Positions 31,806 through 40,737 of a DNA stretch of 64,000 bases are shown here, one piece after another. A program made the translations under genes and the position numbers. Origin of the DNA: JBBWZH01 sp035544115 (GTDB lineage Bacteria; Actinomycetota; Actinomycetes; Mycobacteriales; CADCTP01). Every line of letters starts with the position of its first letter. The stretch's first letter is position 1. The notes under the pieces are model-generated. The model did not search any database. It was not told where the DNA came from and saw only the letters and a list, made by a program, of their open reading frames with translations. The DNA lies in contig OY970235.1 of assembly GCA_963714145.1 (NCBI GenBank), positions 6,138,001 through 6,202,000 of the forward strand, read 5' to 3'.

Positions 31806-32876
31806 ATGGCGGGGAACACGACGTTGGACGAGGTCGCCGACGAGCTCTACGCGCTACCGCCGGAGCACTTCGTCGCGGCCAGGGACGAGCAGACGAAGGC
31901 CGCCCGGTCCGCCGGCGACCGGGGCCTGGCCACCGGGCTCGCCGCCCTGCGCCGGCCGACCACCAGCGCCTGGGTAGTGAACCTGCTGGTCCGCGACCAG
32001 CCGGGGCTGCTTGACCAGCTGCTCGGTCTGGGCGCCGAACTGCGCCTGGCGCAGCAGCAACTGCGCGGGCCGGAACTGCGCGAACTGGCCGGGCAGCGGC
32101 AGCGGGTGGTGGCCGAGCTGGTCCGGGCGGCCCGGCGCCGGGCCGCCGAGGCCGGCCACCCGGTCAGCGCCGACACCGGGTACGAGGTGGAGCAGACCCT
32201 GCACGCCGCGCTCGCCGACCCGGGGGTGGCCCAGCAGGTCTGCACCGGCCGCCTGGTCAAGCCGGTGACCGTCGCCGGCTTCGGGGCCGAGCCGGTAGCG
32301 GGCCCGGCCGGCCGGCCGGAACCCGCGCAGCGGCCGGCGCCCAGGGCCGCGCCGCGACCCGCCGGGCCGGGCGCCGAGCCAGCCGAGCCGGCCGGGCCAG
32401 CCGGGCCAGCCGAGCCGGCCGGGCCAGCCGAGCCGGCGAAGGAGCGGCCGGCGAGAGCGAGGCCGGCCGGCGGCGGGCCGGACCGGGCGCAACGGCGGCA
32501 GCAGGAACGGGAACAGGCCGAGCGGGACCGGGCCGCGCAGGAAGCGGCCCGCCGGCAGGCCGAACGGGAGCGGTTGCAGGCGGCCCGGGACACCGCGCAG
32601 GCCGACCTGGACGCGGCCGAGGCCGACCTGCGGGACGCGGCCAACCGGCTGGCCGCCGCCGAACAGGCCCGCACCGATGCGGCCGACCTGGTGGAAAGCC
32701 TGGAGGAGCAGTTGAACGCCGCGCGGCGCGCGCAGCGTGACTCCGGCGGCCAGGTCCGGGACGCCCAGCGCCGCCGGGATGCGGCCGGCAGAGGCCGGGA
32801 CGGGGCCGCCCGCCGGCTCGCCGAGCTCACCGCCCGGCTGGACGCCCAGCGCGAGCCGGACACCCGGAACGGGTAG
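31806..32876 (+). CDS. Coiled-coil protein of unknown function
   Basis: 356 residues from the ATG at 31806 with GGAGG upstream. The first 160 residues form a compact helical domain (TLDEVADELYALPPEHFVAA, PTTSAWVVNLLVRDQPGLLD) seen as a conserved hypothetical in actinobacteria. Then comes a Pro/Ala linker with repeated AGPAEPAGPA, and a long coiled coil rich in Glu, Arg, Ala and Gln from about 215 to the end. No catalytic motif. Role unknown; a scaffold or DNA-associated function is possible. A very strong hairpin follows at once. Confidence 0.8.
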   Translation: MAGNTTLDEVADELYALPPEHFVAARDEQTKAARSAGDRGLATGLAALRRPTTSAWVVNLLVRDQPGLLDQLLGLGAELRLAQQQLRGPELRELAGQRQRVVAELVRAARRRAAEAGHPVSADTGYEVEQTLHAALADPGVAQQVCTGRLVKPVTVAGFGAEPVAGPAGRPEPAQRPAPRAAPRPAGPGAEPAEPAGPAGPAEPAGPAEPAKERPARARPAGGGPDRAQRRQQEREQAERDRAAQEAARRQAERERLQAARDTAQADLDAAEADLRDAANRLAAAEQARTDAADLVESLEEQLNAARRAQRDSGGQVRDAQRRRDAAGRGRDGAARRLAELTARLDAQREPDTRNG

Positions 32877-32878
32877 CT

Positions 32879-32926
32879 GGGTCGACGCGGCGCGCCGGGC
32901 CGATCCCCGGCGCGCCGCGTCGACCC
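32879..32926 (+). terminator. 21-bp perfect hairpin terminator
   Basis: A perfect 21-bp inverted repeat beginning GGGTCGACGCGGCG with a 6-nt loop, 2 nt after the coiled-coil gene stop. Confidence 0.85.
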
Positions 32927-32966
32927 GGTAGGCCGGGGCCGTCCCGGCAAGGTCGAGCGGTTGTGG

Positions 32967-33116
32967 TCAGGTGGCGTGGATCGGCACCGTGCTGTGGTGG
33001 CGCCCCCCGCGTCGGCGCTCGGCAGCTGGATGACCAGTGACGCCAGAGTCGCCGCGAGCGTCGAGCTGGACCAGCCAGCGCCGGCGCCGACGCGGCACGG
33101 TGGATGACAGCGACAT
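32967..33116 (-). CDS. Possible small basic ORF, unknown
   Basis: 49 residues beginning MSLSSTVPRRRRRW, with a G-rich stretch 7 nt before the ATG. The sequence is Arg/His-rich without a domain. The 32927-33301 interval otherwise holds no gene I can support. An overlapping frame encodes a signal-peptide-like stretch (STLAATLASLVIQLPSADA), so the true frame, or whether either is translated, is uncertain. Confidence 0.25.
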   Translation of the reverse strand: MSLSSTVPRRRRRWLVQLDARGDSGVTGHPAAERRRGGRHHSTVPIHAT

Positions 33117-33301
33117 CGAACCCCCCACGCGGCCGCCGGACGACCGCATCCCCAACGATGTCGCATCATTGACACCGCGGGGTCGAGCCTAAGCGCGCCT
33201 GGCGGTCACCGACAGTACCCAACCCGGTTACTTCCCACCCAGGTCAGCAAGCCGATAGTGACCGGCTGTCAGCAAACCGGCGGGATACTGGGCCGGCCCG
33301 G

Positions 33302-34762
33302 TCAGAGGCCGTACGCCTCCAGCAGCCGCAGCCAGACCTCGCTCACCGTCGGGTACGACGGCACGGCGTGCCAGAGCAGGTCCAGCGGCACCTCGCCGAC
33401 CACCGCGACGGTCGCCGAGTGCAGCAGGTCGGCCACCTCGGGTCCGACGAAGGTGGCGCCGACGACGACCCGGCGGTCGGTGTCCACGACCAGCTTGGCC
33501 CGACCCCGGTAGCCGTCCGCCAGCACCGAGGCACCGGCGACGTTGCCGATGTCGTACTCGACCGCGCGGACCGGCAGCCCGCTGTCCGCCGCGTCCTGCT
33601 CGGTCGGGCCGACCTGGCAGACCTGCGGGTCGGTGAAGACGACCTGCGGCACCCAGCGGTGGTCGGCCAGCGCCTGGAACGGCCGGCCGTCGACCGGCTC
33701 CCCCTTGGCCCGGGCGGCGATCACGTCCCCGCAGATCCGGGCCTGGTACTTGCCCATGTGGGTGAGCAGGTTGCGGCCGGTCACGTCGCCGACGGCGTAC
33801 AGCCAGCCGCCCAGCGCATGCAGGTGGTCGTCCACGTCGACGTACTTGCCGGGCTTCAGGCCGACCGTGTCCAGGCCCAGGTCGGCGGTGGTCGGCTGCC
33901 GGCCCAGGGCGGCGAGCACCTCGTCCGCCTCGATCGTCTGGCCGTCGCCGAGCGTCACGGTGACCGGGCCGCCCGGCTCCGGGCGGCGTACCCCGGTCAC
34001 CGAGACGCCGCTGCGCACGCTGATGCCGGCCGCCTCGAACGCCTCTGTGACCATCGCGGACGCGAACGGCTCGCTCCGGCCGAGCAGCCGCTTGCCGCGC
34101 TCGACCACGGTCACCTCGTCGGCGCCGAGCGCCCGCATCGCCTGCGCCATCTCACAGGCCACCACGCCGCCACCGAGCACCACCAGCCGGCGCGGCGCCG
34201 ACTTCGCGTTGGTCACGTCCCGGCTGATCCACGGCGTGGCCTCGCGCAGCCCCGGGATCGGCGGCACCGCGGCGATGGTGCCGACCGCGAGCACCACCGC
34301 GTGCCTGGCGGTCAGCGTGCGCCGGCCGTCGGCGGTTGCCACCTCGACCGTGCGCTCGCCGGCCAGCCGGGCGTGCCCGCGGACCAGCGCGATGTCGTTG
34401 GCCGTGAGCCAGTCGACCTGGCTGGTGTCGTCGTGGCCGAACTCGCGGTCGTCGGCGCGGTGCACGAACTGGTCCCGGCGGCCGAACACGGCCGCGGCGT
34501 CCAGCTCGCCGGTGATCGCCTCGGCCACCCCGGGCAGCCGCCGGGCCGCCGCGAGCAGTTCGACCGGGCGCAGCAGCGCCTTGCTCGGCATGCAGGCCCA
34601 GAACGAGCATTCGCCGCCGACCAGCTCGTGCTCGACCAGCACCGTGGACAGCCCGCCCCGGACCGCCCGGCCGGCGACGTTCTCACCGGGCGGGCCGCCG
34701 CCGAGGACGATCACGTCGTAGCTGTCCGCACGCTCCGGCACGGCGGCCTCCCCTCCGGTCAC
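33302..34762 (-). CDS. Pyridine nucleotide-disulfide oxidoreductase (dihydrolipoamide dehydrogenase/mercuric reductase family)
   Basis: 486 residues with a GTG start. FAD motif DVIVLGGGPPGENVAGRAV, NAD(P) motif LVVLGGGVVACEMAQAM and a C-terminal dimerisation domain. The redox site is GGECSFWACMPSK: both cysteines of the CxxxxC disulfide are kept, but the intervening residues differ from the LNVG of lipoamide dehydrogenases. The C-terminal HAVPSYPTVSE carries the active-site His with two extra residues compared with HxxPTxSE. Probably a flavin disulfide reductase of unknown substrate, not the E3 of a known complex. Confidence 0.9.
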   Translation of the reverse strand: MTGGEAAVPERADSYDVIVLGGGPPGENVAGRAVRGGLSTVLVEHELVGGECSFWACMPSKALLRPVELLAAARRLPGVAEAITGELDAAAVFGRRDQFVHRADDREFGHDDTSQVDWLTANDIALVRGHARLAGERTVEVATADGRRTLTARHAVVLAVGTIAAVPPIPGLREATPWISRDVTNAKSAPRRLVVLGGGVVACEMAQAMRALGADEVTVVERGKRLLGRSEPFASAMVTEAFEAAGISVRSGVSVTGVRRPEPGGPVTVTLGDGQTIEADEVLAALGRQPTTADLGLDTVGLKPGKYVDVDDHLHALGGWLYAVGDVTGRNLLTHMGKYQARICGDVIAARAKGEPVDGRPFQALADHRWVPQVVFTDPQVCQVGPTEQDAADSGLPVRAVEYDIGNVAGASVLADGYRGRAKLVVDTDRRVVVGATFVGPEVADLLHSATVAVVGEVPLDLLWHAVPSYPTVSEVWLRLLEAYGL

Positions 34763-34796
34763 CGACCCAGCCGATTACCGACCGGAGTCTGCCATG

Positions 34797-34920
34797 TCAC
34801 GGCCGGCCGGCTGGCCGCGGCCGGCCGGCCCGCACCGGCCAGCCGGACCGCCGCAGCCGGCCCGTCGCGGGCGGCCGGCCAGTTACAGCCGGCCCGTCGC
34901 GGGCGGCCGGCCGGGGTCGG
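34797..34920. repeat. GC-rich direct repeat, intergenic
   Basis: Two copies of CAGCCGGCCCGTCGCGGGCG plus GCCGGCC (near 34855 and 34888) follow several GCCGGCC inverted motifs, between the reductase start and the GT39-like start. No gene is visible. Confidence 0.6.
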
Positions 34921-34969
34921 CTGTGCCGTAGGGTTCGGCCGACCGCAGGGTGGACGGAAGGGGCCACGG

Positions 34970-36799
34970 ATGTCCGCGCCGACGCTGGCCGCGGCGCCCG
35001 CCCGCCCCCCGGCGCGGTGGCCCCGGTTCCGGGCCTGGCCGGTCTGGCCGCTGCTGCTGGTCTGCGCGGCGTACCGGCTCTGGTACCTGACCAGGCCGCA
35101 GGCCCAGCTGGACGGCGACGAGGCGATGACCGGGCTGATGGTCCGGCGGATCCTGGCCGGCCACCCGTACGCCTTCCTGGCCGACCAGCACTACAACGGC
35201 GCGATCGAGCAGTACCCGCAGGCGCTGGTCTGGGCGGTGCTGCCGCAGACGCCCGGCACGCTGCGGCTGCCGCAGGTGGGGCTGGCGGTGCTGGCCTGCT
35301 GGCTGGTGTTCCTGGTCGGGCGCGAACTGCTCGGCGTGCGGCGGGGTTGGCTGGCCGCGGCGCTGTTCGCGGTCGGCCCGTTCTTCCTGGCCTGGAAGGG
35401 CATCCGCAGCCACGGCGCCTACCCCACCGCCCAGGTGCTCGGCCTGCTCGGCATCTGGCTCGCCCTGCGCCTGCAGCCCGGCCACCGCCCCGCACCGCCG
35501 GACCGACCCGCCGGGACGGACCGGCTCGACGCCGGTCCCGGCCGGCTCGGCCGGTGGCGGGCCGCCAGGTGGCCGGCGAGCGGGCGCCCGGCCGGATGGT
35601 GGGCGGCCTGGTTCGGGGTGGTGCTGGGCGCGGCGGCGTGGTCGGCGTGGACGGCCGGGTACCTGCTGGCGCCGGCGGCGGTCTGGCTGGCACCGGCGCT
35701 GCGCCGGCGGGCCTGGCTGCTCGGCCCGATCGCGGCCGGCGGCCTGGTCGGCTACCTGCCGGCGCTGGCCTGGGCGGTGCGGCACCACGAACTGCCGCTG
35801 CTGGTGGGATCGCAGCCATCGACCGGGCCGGTGGAGCGGTTGCGGCTGCTGTTCGGGCCGGTGCTGCGGGAGTTCGTCGGGGTCGGCTACTTCGACGCGG
35901 CGCCCGGCTGGCCGCGGGCCCTGCAGACGGCGGCCGTGCTCGGGCTGGCCGCGGCCTACCTGGCCGGCTGCTGGTGGCGCCGGCGCGGGCTGGCCGGTTT
36001 GCTCCTGCTCCGGGCCGGCGGTGATCGGCGGCCGGCCGACCTGCTGCTGCTCGTCCCGCCGGTCGTGGTGCTGTTCTACCTGCTGTCCAAGTACACCTGG
36101 TGGGCCGGCGAGCCGCGCTACCTGTTCGCCGCCTACCCCGCTCTGGCCCTCGGCCTGGCGGCGCTGCCACCCCGCCGGCGCCCCGCCGGGCCGGCCCGGG
36201 TCGGCGCGCTCGGGCGGTTCGCCGGTCCGGGCGGGGCGGCCGGGCCGGATCGGCGGCTTGGCGCGCGAGCCTGGCTCGGCGCGGCCGGGCGGTCCGGACG
36301 GGTCGGTCGGCTGGGCGCCCCGCTGGTCGCGGCGGCACTGGTGGTCACGGTCGGTGCGACCTCGCTGGCCACCGCGGCCCGGCACGCCGGCGACGGGGAC
36401 GCCGGGCGGGACGACTGCCTGCGCACGGCCGGGAACTGGCTGGCCGACCACGGGGTGACCGCCGCGTACTCGGACTACTGGACCGGGATGCCGCTGCAAC
36501 TGCTGGCCGGCGACCGCCACCGGCTGAGCGTGGCGCCGATGAACTCGGGCCGGGCCAAGTTCCCGGCGCTGCGATACGCCGCCGACGCGGCCCCGCCGGT
36601 GTACGTGCTCAGCCGCGCGCCGGACCCGATGGGCCAGGCGCAGGACCAGGTCGCCGCGATGGACCAGGCCCTGGCCCGGGACCGCGTCACCGCGACCAGG
36701 ACCCAGGTCGGCTGCACGACGATCTACACCGACCTGCACCCGGCCCGCCGCCCCTGGGACCTCGGCCTGGGCAAACCCCTCCCACCCGGCCGCCGCTGA
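34970..36799 (+). CDS. GT39-like membrane glycosyltransferase (ArnT/PMT type)
   Basis: 609 residues from the ATG at 34970 with GGAAGGGG upstream. Ten or more transmembrane helices; the first external loop has QLDGDEAMTGLMVRRI, whose Asp-Glu pair matches the catalytic DE of PMT/ArnT polyprenyl-phosphate sugar transferases (GT-C fold). Later a short periplasmic C-terminal domain (LRTAGNWLADHGVTAAYSDY) follows. It probably transfers a sugar from a lipid-phosphate donor to a lipid or protein outside the membrane. Acceptor unknown. Confidence 0.82.
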   Translation: MSAPTLAAAPARPPARWPRFRAWPVWPLLLVCAAYRLWYLTRPQAQLDGDEAMTGLMVRRILAGHPYAFLADQHYNGAIEQYPQALVWAVLPQTPGTLRLPQVGLAVLACWLVFLVGRELLGVRRGWLAAALFAVGPFFLAWKGIRSHGAYPTAQVLGLLGIWLALRLQPGHRPAPPDRPAGTDRLDAGPGRLGRWRAARWPASGRPAGWWAAWFGVVLGAAAWSAWTAGYLLAPAAVWLAPALRRRAWLLGPIAAGGLVGYLPALAWAVRHHELPLLVGSQPSTGPVERLRLLFGPVLREFVGVGYFDAAPGWPRALQTAAVLGLAAAYLAGCWWRRRGLAGLLLLRAGGDRRPADLLLLVPPVVVLFYLLSKYTWWAGEPRYLFAAYPALALGLAALPPRRRPAGPARVGALGRFAGPGGAAGPDRRLGARAWLGAAGRSGRVGRLGAPLVAAALVVTVGATSLATAARHAGDGDAGRDDCLRTAGNWLADHGVTAAYSDYWTGMPLQLLAGDRHRLSVAPMNSGRAKFPALRYAADAAPPVYVLSRAPDPMGQAQDQVAAMDQALARDRVTATRTQVGCTTIYTDLHPARRPWDLGLGKPLPPGRR

Positions 36800-37224
36800 C
36801 GCGGGCGCGGCCGGCCAGGCCGGATTGCGTGGGAGCGTTCCCGCCCTATGACCTAAGGGGATTCCCGGCTCAGCTCCGGCCTCGGGTGGGAAACGGGCAG
36901 GGAGCGGTTCCAGCTGGGCGCCGCTGACCGGCACCGGACACGCCCGGCGGTCAGCCGAGACGGACATACGTTGCAAAAAGTCCGACAACGCAGCCGATCA
37001 GCTGCCGGTTCAGCCGCTCGTCGCACCGTTGTGGCCGCTTAACGGCGACCGTTCGACCGCTGAGGGAGCGTTCCCAGCCGCGTGTCGCCAGTCACAGCCC
37101 GCTTGGCGCCAGCCTGATTCCGACCCCTTATGCAGGACTTCCGGCACTACTTACGGTTCCCCCACACCAACCGAGAAGCCGGGCGACCGGGAGACCGGGA
37201 CCCGCACCTCAAGGGGGGCTACCA
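36800..37224. promoter_or_regulatory. Intergenic region with three GGGAGCG-type operator-like sites
   Basis: About 425 nt without a gene. It carries GGGAGCGTTCCC twice (36831-36842 and 37064-37075) and a related GGGAGCGGTTCC at 36900-36911. The first two differ by one or two bases from the CebR operator TGGGAGCGCTCCCA as I remember it. The ECF sigma promoter should lie here too; I could not pin it down. Confidence 0.4.
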
Positions 37225-37941
37225 ATGATCGCAGTGCGCCGCCGCACCGCCGCCGCTGGCACCGACGGTCGCGACCGCTCGGTCGAGGTCGGGCCCACCC
37301 GCCCGGCCGGGCCCACCCGCCCGGCCGGTACTGCCGGCGCCGCCGGGACTGCCCGGACTGCCGGCAAGGCCTCCGGGGCTGCCGGCGAGGTTGCCACCGT
37401 GGACGCGCCGCGGACCATGGACGAGGACGCGTTCCGGCAGGTGTGCCGGGAGCACGAGGGCGCCCTGTACGGGTATGCCCGCCGGCTGATCTACGGCGAC
37501 CACCAGCTGGCCCAGGATGTCGTCCAGGAGACGCTGCTGAGCGCCTGGCGGCACCCGGACAAGCTGGACAACGCCGAGATGTCGATCCGGCCCTGGCTCT
37601 TCACGGTCGCCCGCAACCTGGTCATCGACAAGCACCGCGCCCGCAGCCGGCGGCCAACCGAGGTGAGCGATGCGGTACTGGCGAGCACTCCCGCTACCAT
37701 CAGCGACATCGACGCAGCACTGACGTCCTGGACGGTGCAGCAGGCTCTCGCCTCACTGACACCGGAGCACCGCGCCGTGCTCGGCGAGGTCTACTACCGT
37801 GGCCGCTCGATCGCCGAGGCCGCCGCGACGCTGGGCATCCCGGAGGGCACGGTGAAGTCCCGCACGTACTACGCGCTGCGCGCGCTGAAGCTCGCGCTGG
37901 AGGAGCTGGGGGTCAACTCCTCCGCCGACGACATGGGCTGA
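37225..37941 (+). CDS. ECF RNA polymerase sigma factor
   Basis: 238 residues from the ATG at 37225, preceded by AAGGGGGG; a start at 37417 (MDEDAFRQV) would give a conventional length, and the first 64 residues are low-complexity with a GPTRPA repeat. Region 2 (YGYARRLIYGDHQLAQDVVQ, PWLFTVARNLVIDKHRAR) and region 4 (LASLTPEHRAVLGEVYYRGR, SIAEAAATLGIPEGTVKSR) are both clear. It resembles SigL/SigK-type ECF factors. No zinc-finger anti-sigma gene follows, which is unusual; regulation may be through its promoter. Confidence 0.92.
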   Translation: MIAVRRRTAAAGTDGRDRSVEVGPTRPAGPTRPAGTAGAAGTARTAGKASGAAGEVATVDAPRTMDEDAFRQVCREHEGALYGYARRLIYGDHQLAQDVVQETLLSAWRHPDKLDNAEMSIRPWLFTVARNLVIDKHRARSRRPTEVSDAVLASTPATISDIDAALTSWTVQQALASLTPEHRAVLGEVYYRGRSIAEAAATLGIPEGTVKSRTYYALRALKLALEELGVNSSADDMG

Positions 37942-38031
37942 CCGCCCGCCGGACAACCGCCGCCGCGCCCGGCCGCCCGTCCAGGGCCGGCCGGGCGCGG
38001 CGGCGTGTCAGTGGCGCAGTAGCGTGGGCGG

Positions 38032-38415
38032 GTGCGCCGGGTCCTGCTCACGCCTAGATGGCTGTTCGGGCATGCGGCCGTGGTGGTGCTCGCGATCGTG
38101 TTCTGCCGGCTGGGCTGGTGGCAGTTCAGCCGCTACCGGGTCAGCCACGGCGACCTGCAGAACCTCAGCTACGCCGTGCAGTGGCCGGTCTTCGCGGCGT
38201 TCGGGGTCGCGATGTGGGGCCGGATCCTGCGTGACGCGGTCCGCCCGCCGCAGCGGCAGCGGCACGCCACCGGCCCGCGGCTGCGGGCCGCCGAGCCGGC
38301 CCCGACCCCGGTGCCGGCCCTGCCGGCCGACCCGGCCGAGCCGGACGACGCGCATGCGGCGTACAACCGCTATCTTGCCTCGCTCTACGAGCGGGACCGA
38401 CAGGAGCAATCGTGA
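38032..38415 (+). CDS. Conserved actinobacterial membrane protein of unknown function
   Basis: 127 residues with a GTG start. Two hydrophobic segments (GHAAVVVLAIVFCRLGWWQF and a second near residue 50), then a Pro-rich cytoplasmic tail ending in YNRYLASLYERDRQ. The GWWQF stretch recalls SURF1-like proteins but the rest is too short. The stop overlaps the next gene's GTG (GTGA), so the two are co-translated. Confidence 0.75.
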   Translation: MRRVLLTPRWLFGHAAVVVLAIVFCRLGWWQFSRYRVSHGDLQNLSYAVQWPVFAAFGVAMWGRILRDAVRPPQRQRHATGPRLRAAEPAPTPVPALPADPAEPDDAHAAYNRYLASLYERDRQEQS

Positions 38416-38744
38416 CGATGACCGCCGCGGCCCTGCTGCGCTACCGGGTGATCGCCTGGGTGGTGGGCGTCGGCCTGGTCGTGCTGGTGCTGATCGGCCT
38501 GCCGGTGAAGTACGCCGGCCACAACGACATCGTGGTGGCCATCGTCGGGCCGGTGCACGGCTTCCTCTACATCGTCTACCTGCTGACCGCGGTGGACCTG
38601 GCCCTGCGCGGCCGCTGGCCGCTGCGCCGGACGCTGCTGGTGATGCTGGCCGGCACCGTCCCGTTCCTCTCCTTCGTGGCCGAGCGGACGGTGACCCGGC
38701 TGGTCAGAGCCGAGTCGCCGGCGCTGGCCGGTCAGCCAGGGTAG
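38412..38744 (+). CDS. DUF3817 integral membrane protein
   Basis: 110 residues, GTG start overlapping the previous stop. Three membrane helices and the family motif GPVHGFLYIVYLLTAVDLAL are visible; DUF3817 proteins are conserved in actinobacteria and have no assigned function. A terminator follows at 38859. Confidence 0.88.
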   Translation: MTMTAAALLRYRVIAWVVGVGLVVLVLIGLPVKYAGHNDIVVAIVGPVHGFLYIVYLLTAVDLALRGRWPLRRTLLVMLAGTVPFLSFVAERTVTRLVRAESPALAGQPG

Positions 38745-38858
38745 CCGGCCACCCGGCCGGCGGGCTGGCCCACTGGCGAGCCGCCCACCAGCGGTCTGAC
38801 GGCGTGGATCGACGGAGTGGGCTGACGGCGTTGGCCTGACGGCGGCGGGCTGACGGCA

Positions 38859-38900
38859 GCGGCCGGCGGCACCGGCGTGAACGCCCGTACCGCCGGCCGC
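38859..38900. terminator. Bidirectional terminator
   Basis: 11-bp perfect stem GCGGCCGGCGG/CCGCCGGCCGC between the convergent DUF3817 gene and the small membrane protein gene. Upstream of it lie four GCTGACGGC-type short repeats (38797-38856). Confidence 0.65.
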
Positions 38901-38910
38901 CGGGGTCAGG

Positions 38911-39096
38911 TCAGCGCCGCCGGCTGGTGGCCCAGCCGGACCGGACCCGGGTACCGACGCCGGCCAGGTGTAGCGCGACACAGAACAGGCCGGCCATCAT
39001 CAACGTTGCCGGGGTGAACGCGTCGCTTACCTTCGCGTCGGCCCAGTCGAGGATGAGACCCAGCCCGAAGATGACTGCGGCGATGATCGCGAACAT
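38911..39096 (-). CDS. Small two-helix membrane protein
   Basis: 61 residues with AGGAG 6 nt before the ATG. Two hydrophobic stretches, MFAIIAAVIFGLGLILDWA and TLMMAGLFCVALHLAGV, separated by a short loop, then a basic tail. It resembles small actinobacterial membrane proteins of unknown role. Monocistronic, with its own terminator. Confidence 0.75.
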   Translation of the reverse strand: MFAIIAAVIFGLGLILDWADAKVSDAFTPATLMMAGLFCVALHLAGVGTRVRSGWATSRRR

Positions 39097-39239
39097 GGTG
39101 ACTCCTGTCGGACGACGTCCGGTTCCACGTCCCGGCGTACGTGCCGGGTCGGGATGCCGGACTGTGAAGTCGATCAGCGATCATTTACCACCAGATCACG
39201 AGGTTTACTCCCCCGGACGGACACGATGATCGGAGCGCC

Positions 39240-40103
39240 ATGCAAATCGGTGCTGTCTTCCCGCAGACCGAGATCGGCACCGACCCCGCGGCGATCCGGG
39301 CCTGGGCGCAGGCAATCGAGGGCCTCGGCTACCGCCACATCCTGGCGTACGACCACGTTCTGGGTGCCGGTCTGGACACCCGGCCGGACTGGCGCGGGCC
39401 GTACCACGCCGGCATCCCGTTTCACGAGGTATTCGTGCTGTTCGGCTACCTGGCCGCGCTGACCGAGTCGGTGGAGCTGGCCACCGGGGTGCTGATCCTG
39501 CCGCAGCGGCAGACCGCGCTGGTCGCCAAGCAGGCGGCCGAGGTGGACGTGCTGTCCGGCGGCCGGATGCGGCTGGGCATCGGGGTCGGCTGGAACGCGG
39601 TGGAGTACGACGCGCTGGGCGAGCCGTTCGGCAACCGCGGCACCCGCTGCGAGGAGCAGATCGAGGTGCTGCGCGCGCTCTGGGCCAGCCCCACCACCAG
39701 CTACGCGGGGCACTGGCACCAGATCGACAACGCCGGCATCAACCCGCTGCCGGTGCGCCGGCGGATCCCGATCTGGCTCGGCGGCCAGGCCGAGGCGACC
39801 CTGCGCCGGGCCGGCCAGATGGGCGACGGCTGGCTGCCGCAGCGCCCGCCGGACGGCACCGCCAGGGCCATGCTGGACCGGCTCTGGCAGCACACCGCCG
39901 ACGCCGGCCGGGACCGGGCGGACGTCGGCATCGAGGCCCGGCTGAGCACCGGCCTGGTCCCGCCGGACGGCTGGGTCGCCTATGCCGCCGGCTGGCGCGA
40001 GCTGGGCGCCACCCACCTCGGGGTGAACACGATGGGCGCCAACCTGGCCGACGTGGACGAACACATCGCCGTGCTCGGCCGGGTGATCGCCGAGATCGGC
40101 TGA
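39240..40103 (+). CDS. LLM-class F420-dependent oxidoreductase
   Basis: 287 residues. Bacterial luciferase-like TIM barrel: IGAVFPQTEIGTDPAAIRAW at the start, RMRLGIGVGWNAVEYDALG and RIPIWLGGQAEATLRRAGQM. The family in actinobacteria uses coenzyme F420 (some members FMN) to oxidise or reduce varied substrates; the substrate here is not evident. The gene stands alone. Confidence 0.9.
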   Translation: MQIGAVFPQTEIGTDPAAIRAWAQAIEGLGYRHILAYDHVLGAGLDTRPDWRGPYHAGIPFHEVFVLFGYLAALTESVELATGVLILPQRQTALVAKQAAEVDVLSGGRMRLGIGVGWNAVEYDALGEPFGNRGTRCEEQIEVLRALWASPTTSYAGHWHQIDNAGINPLPVRRRIPIWLGGQAEATLRRAGQMGDGWLPQRPPDGTARAMLDRLWQHTADAGRDRADVGIEARLSTGLVPPDGWVAYAAGWRELGATHLGVNTMGANLADVDEHIAVLGRVIAEIG

Positions 40104-40212
40104 CCCCCCCGGCTCCGCCGCCGCACCGCCGCGCCGGGCGGCCGGCCAGGCCGGCGGACGGCCCGGCCGGACGGGCCGGGCGGGCCAGGCGGCCGGGCGG
40201 GCCGGGCGGTGG

Positions 40213-40665
40213 CTAGCTCGGGCTGGCGGCGGCCTGGGTGCTGATCACCTTCCAGCCGGACGGCTCCTGGGTGAGCACCACGATGAACGTCTGCGGGCCC
40301 GACTTCGGCGCGGTGATCGTGACGCCGACGGTGCCGGTGGTGCCGGCCCGGCGCCAGGTGTCGGGGTGCACCGCCACCGTCGAGCCGGGCGGCAGCGCCT
40401 TGCGGACGTCGTCGAACCGGCCCGCCGCGGATGCCGCCAGGCCGTCCTTGCGGCCCGCGGCGAACGCGGCCGGCAGGCCGGCGAGCAGCTTGGTCACCGC
40501 GTCCACGTTGGATTGTTCGGAGGCCTCGGTGCCGGTGTGCAGGACGGCCCGGGCCGGCGGCGCGGGCTCGTCCGTGCCGGAGTTGTGCGCGACCACGGCG
40601 ACGATCACCCCGCCGAGGACCACCGCGACCGCCCCGCCGACGATTGCCCGGCGCGACCAACCCAT
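40213..40665 (-). CDS. Secreted or membrane-anchored protein of unknown function
   Basis: 150 residues. A short basic start and one hydrophobic segment (AIVGGAVAVVLGGVIVAVVA) suggest a signal anchor. The external part has a compact alpha/beta pattern (VDAVTKLLAGLPAAFAAGRK, SGWKVISTQ) that looks NTF2-like, but I cannot assign a family. It lies before the next small hypothetical on the same strand with 72 nt between them. Confidence 0.65.
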   Translation of the reverse strand: MGWSRRAIVGGAVAVVLGGVIVAVVAHNSGTDEPAPPARAVLHTGTEASEQSNVDAVTKLLAGLPAAFAAGRKDGLAASAAGRFDDVRKALPPGSTVAVHPDTWRRAGTTGTVGVTITAPKSGPQTFIVVLTQEPSGWKVISTQAAASPS

Positions 40666-40737
40666 GCCCGCTCCCTCGCTCGGCTCCCTCCGCTGTGTAT
40701 CACGGAACGAGCCGGAGGCTGGTGACCGGCTCCTGCG

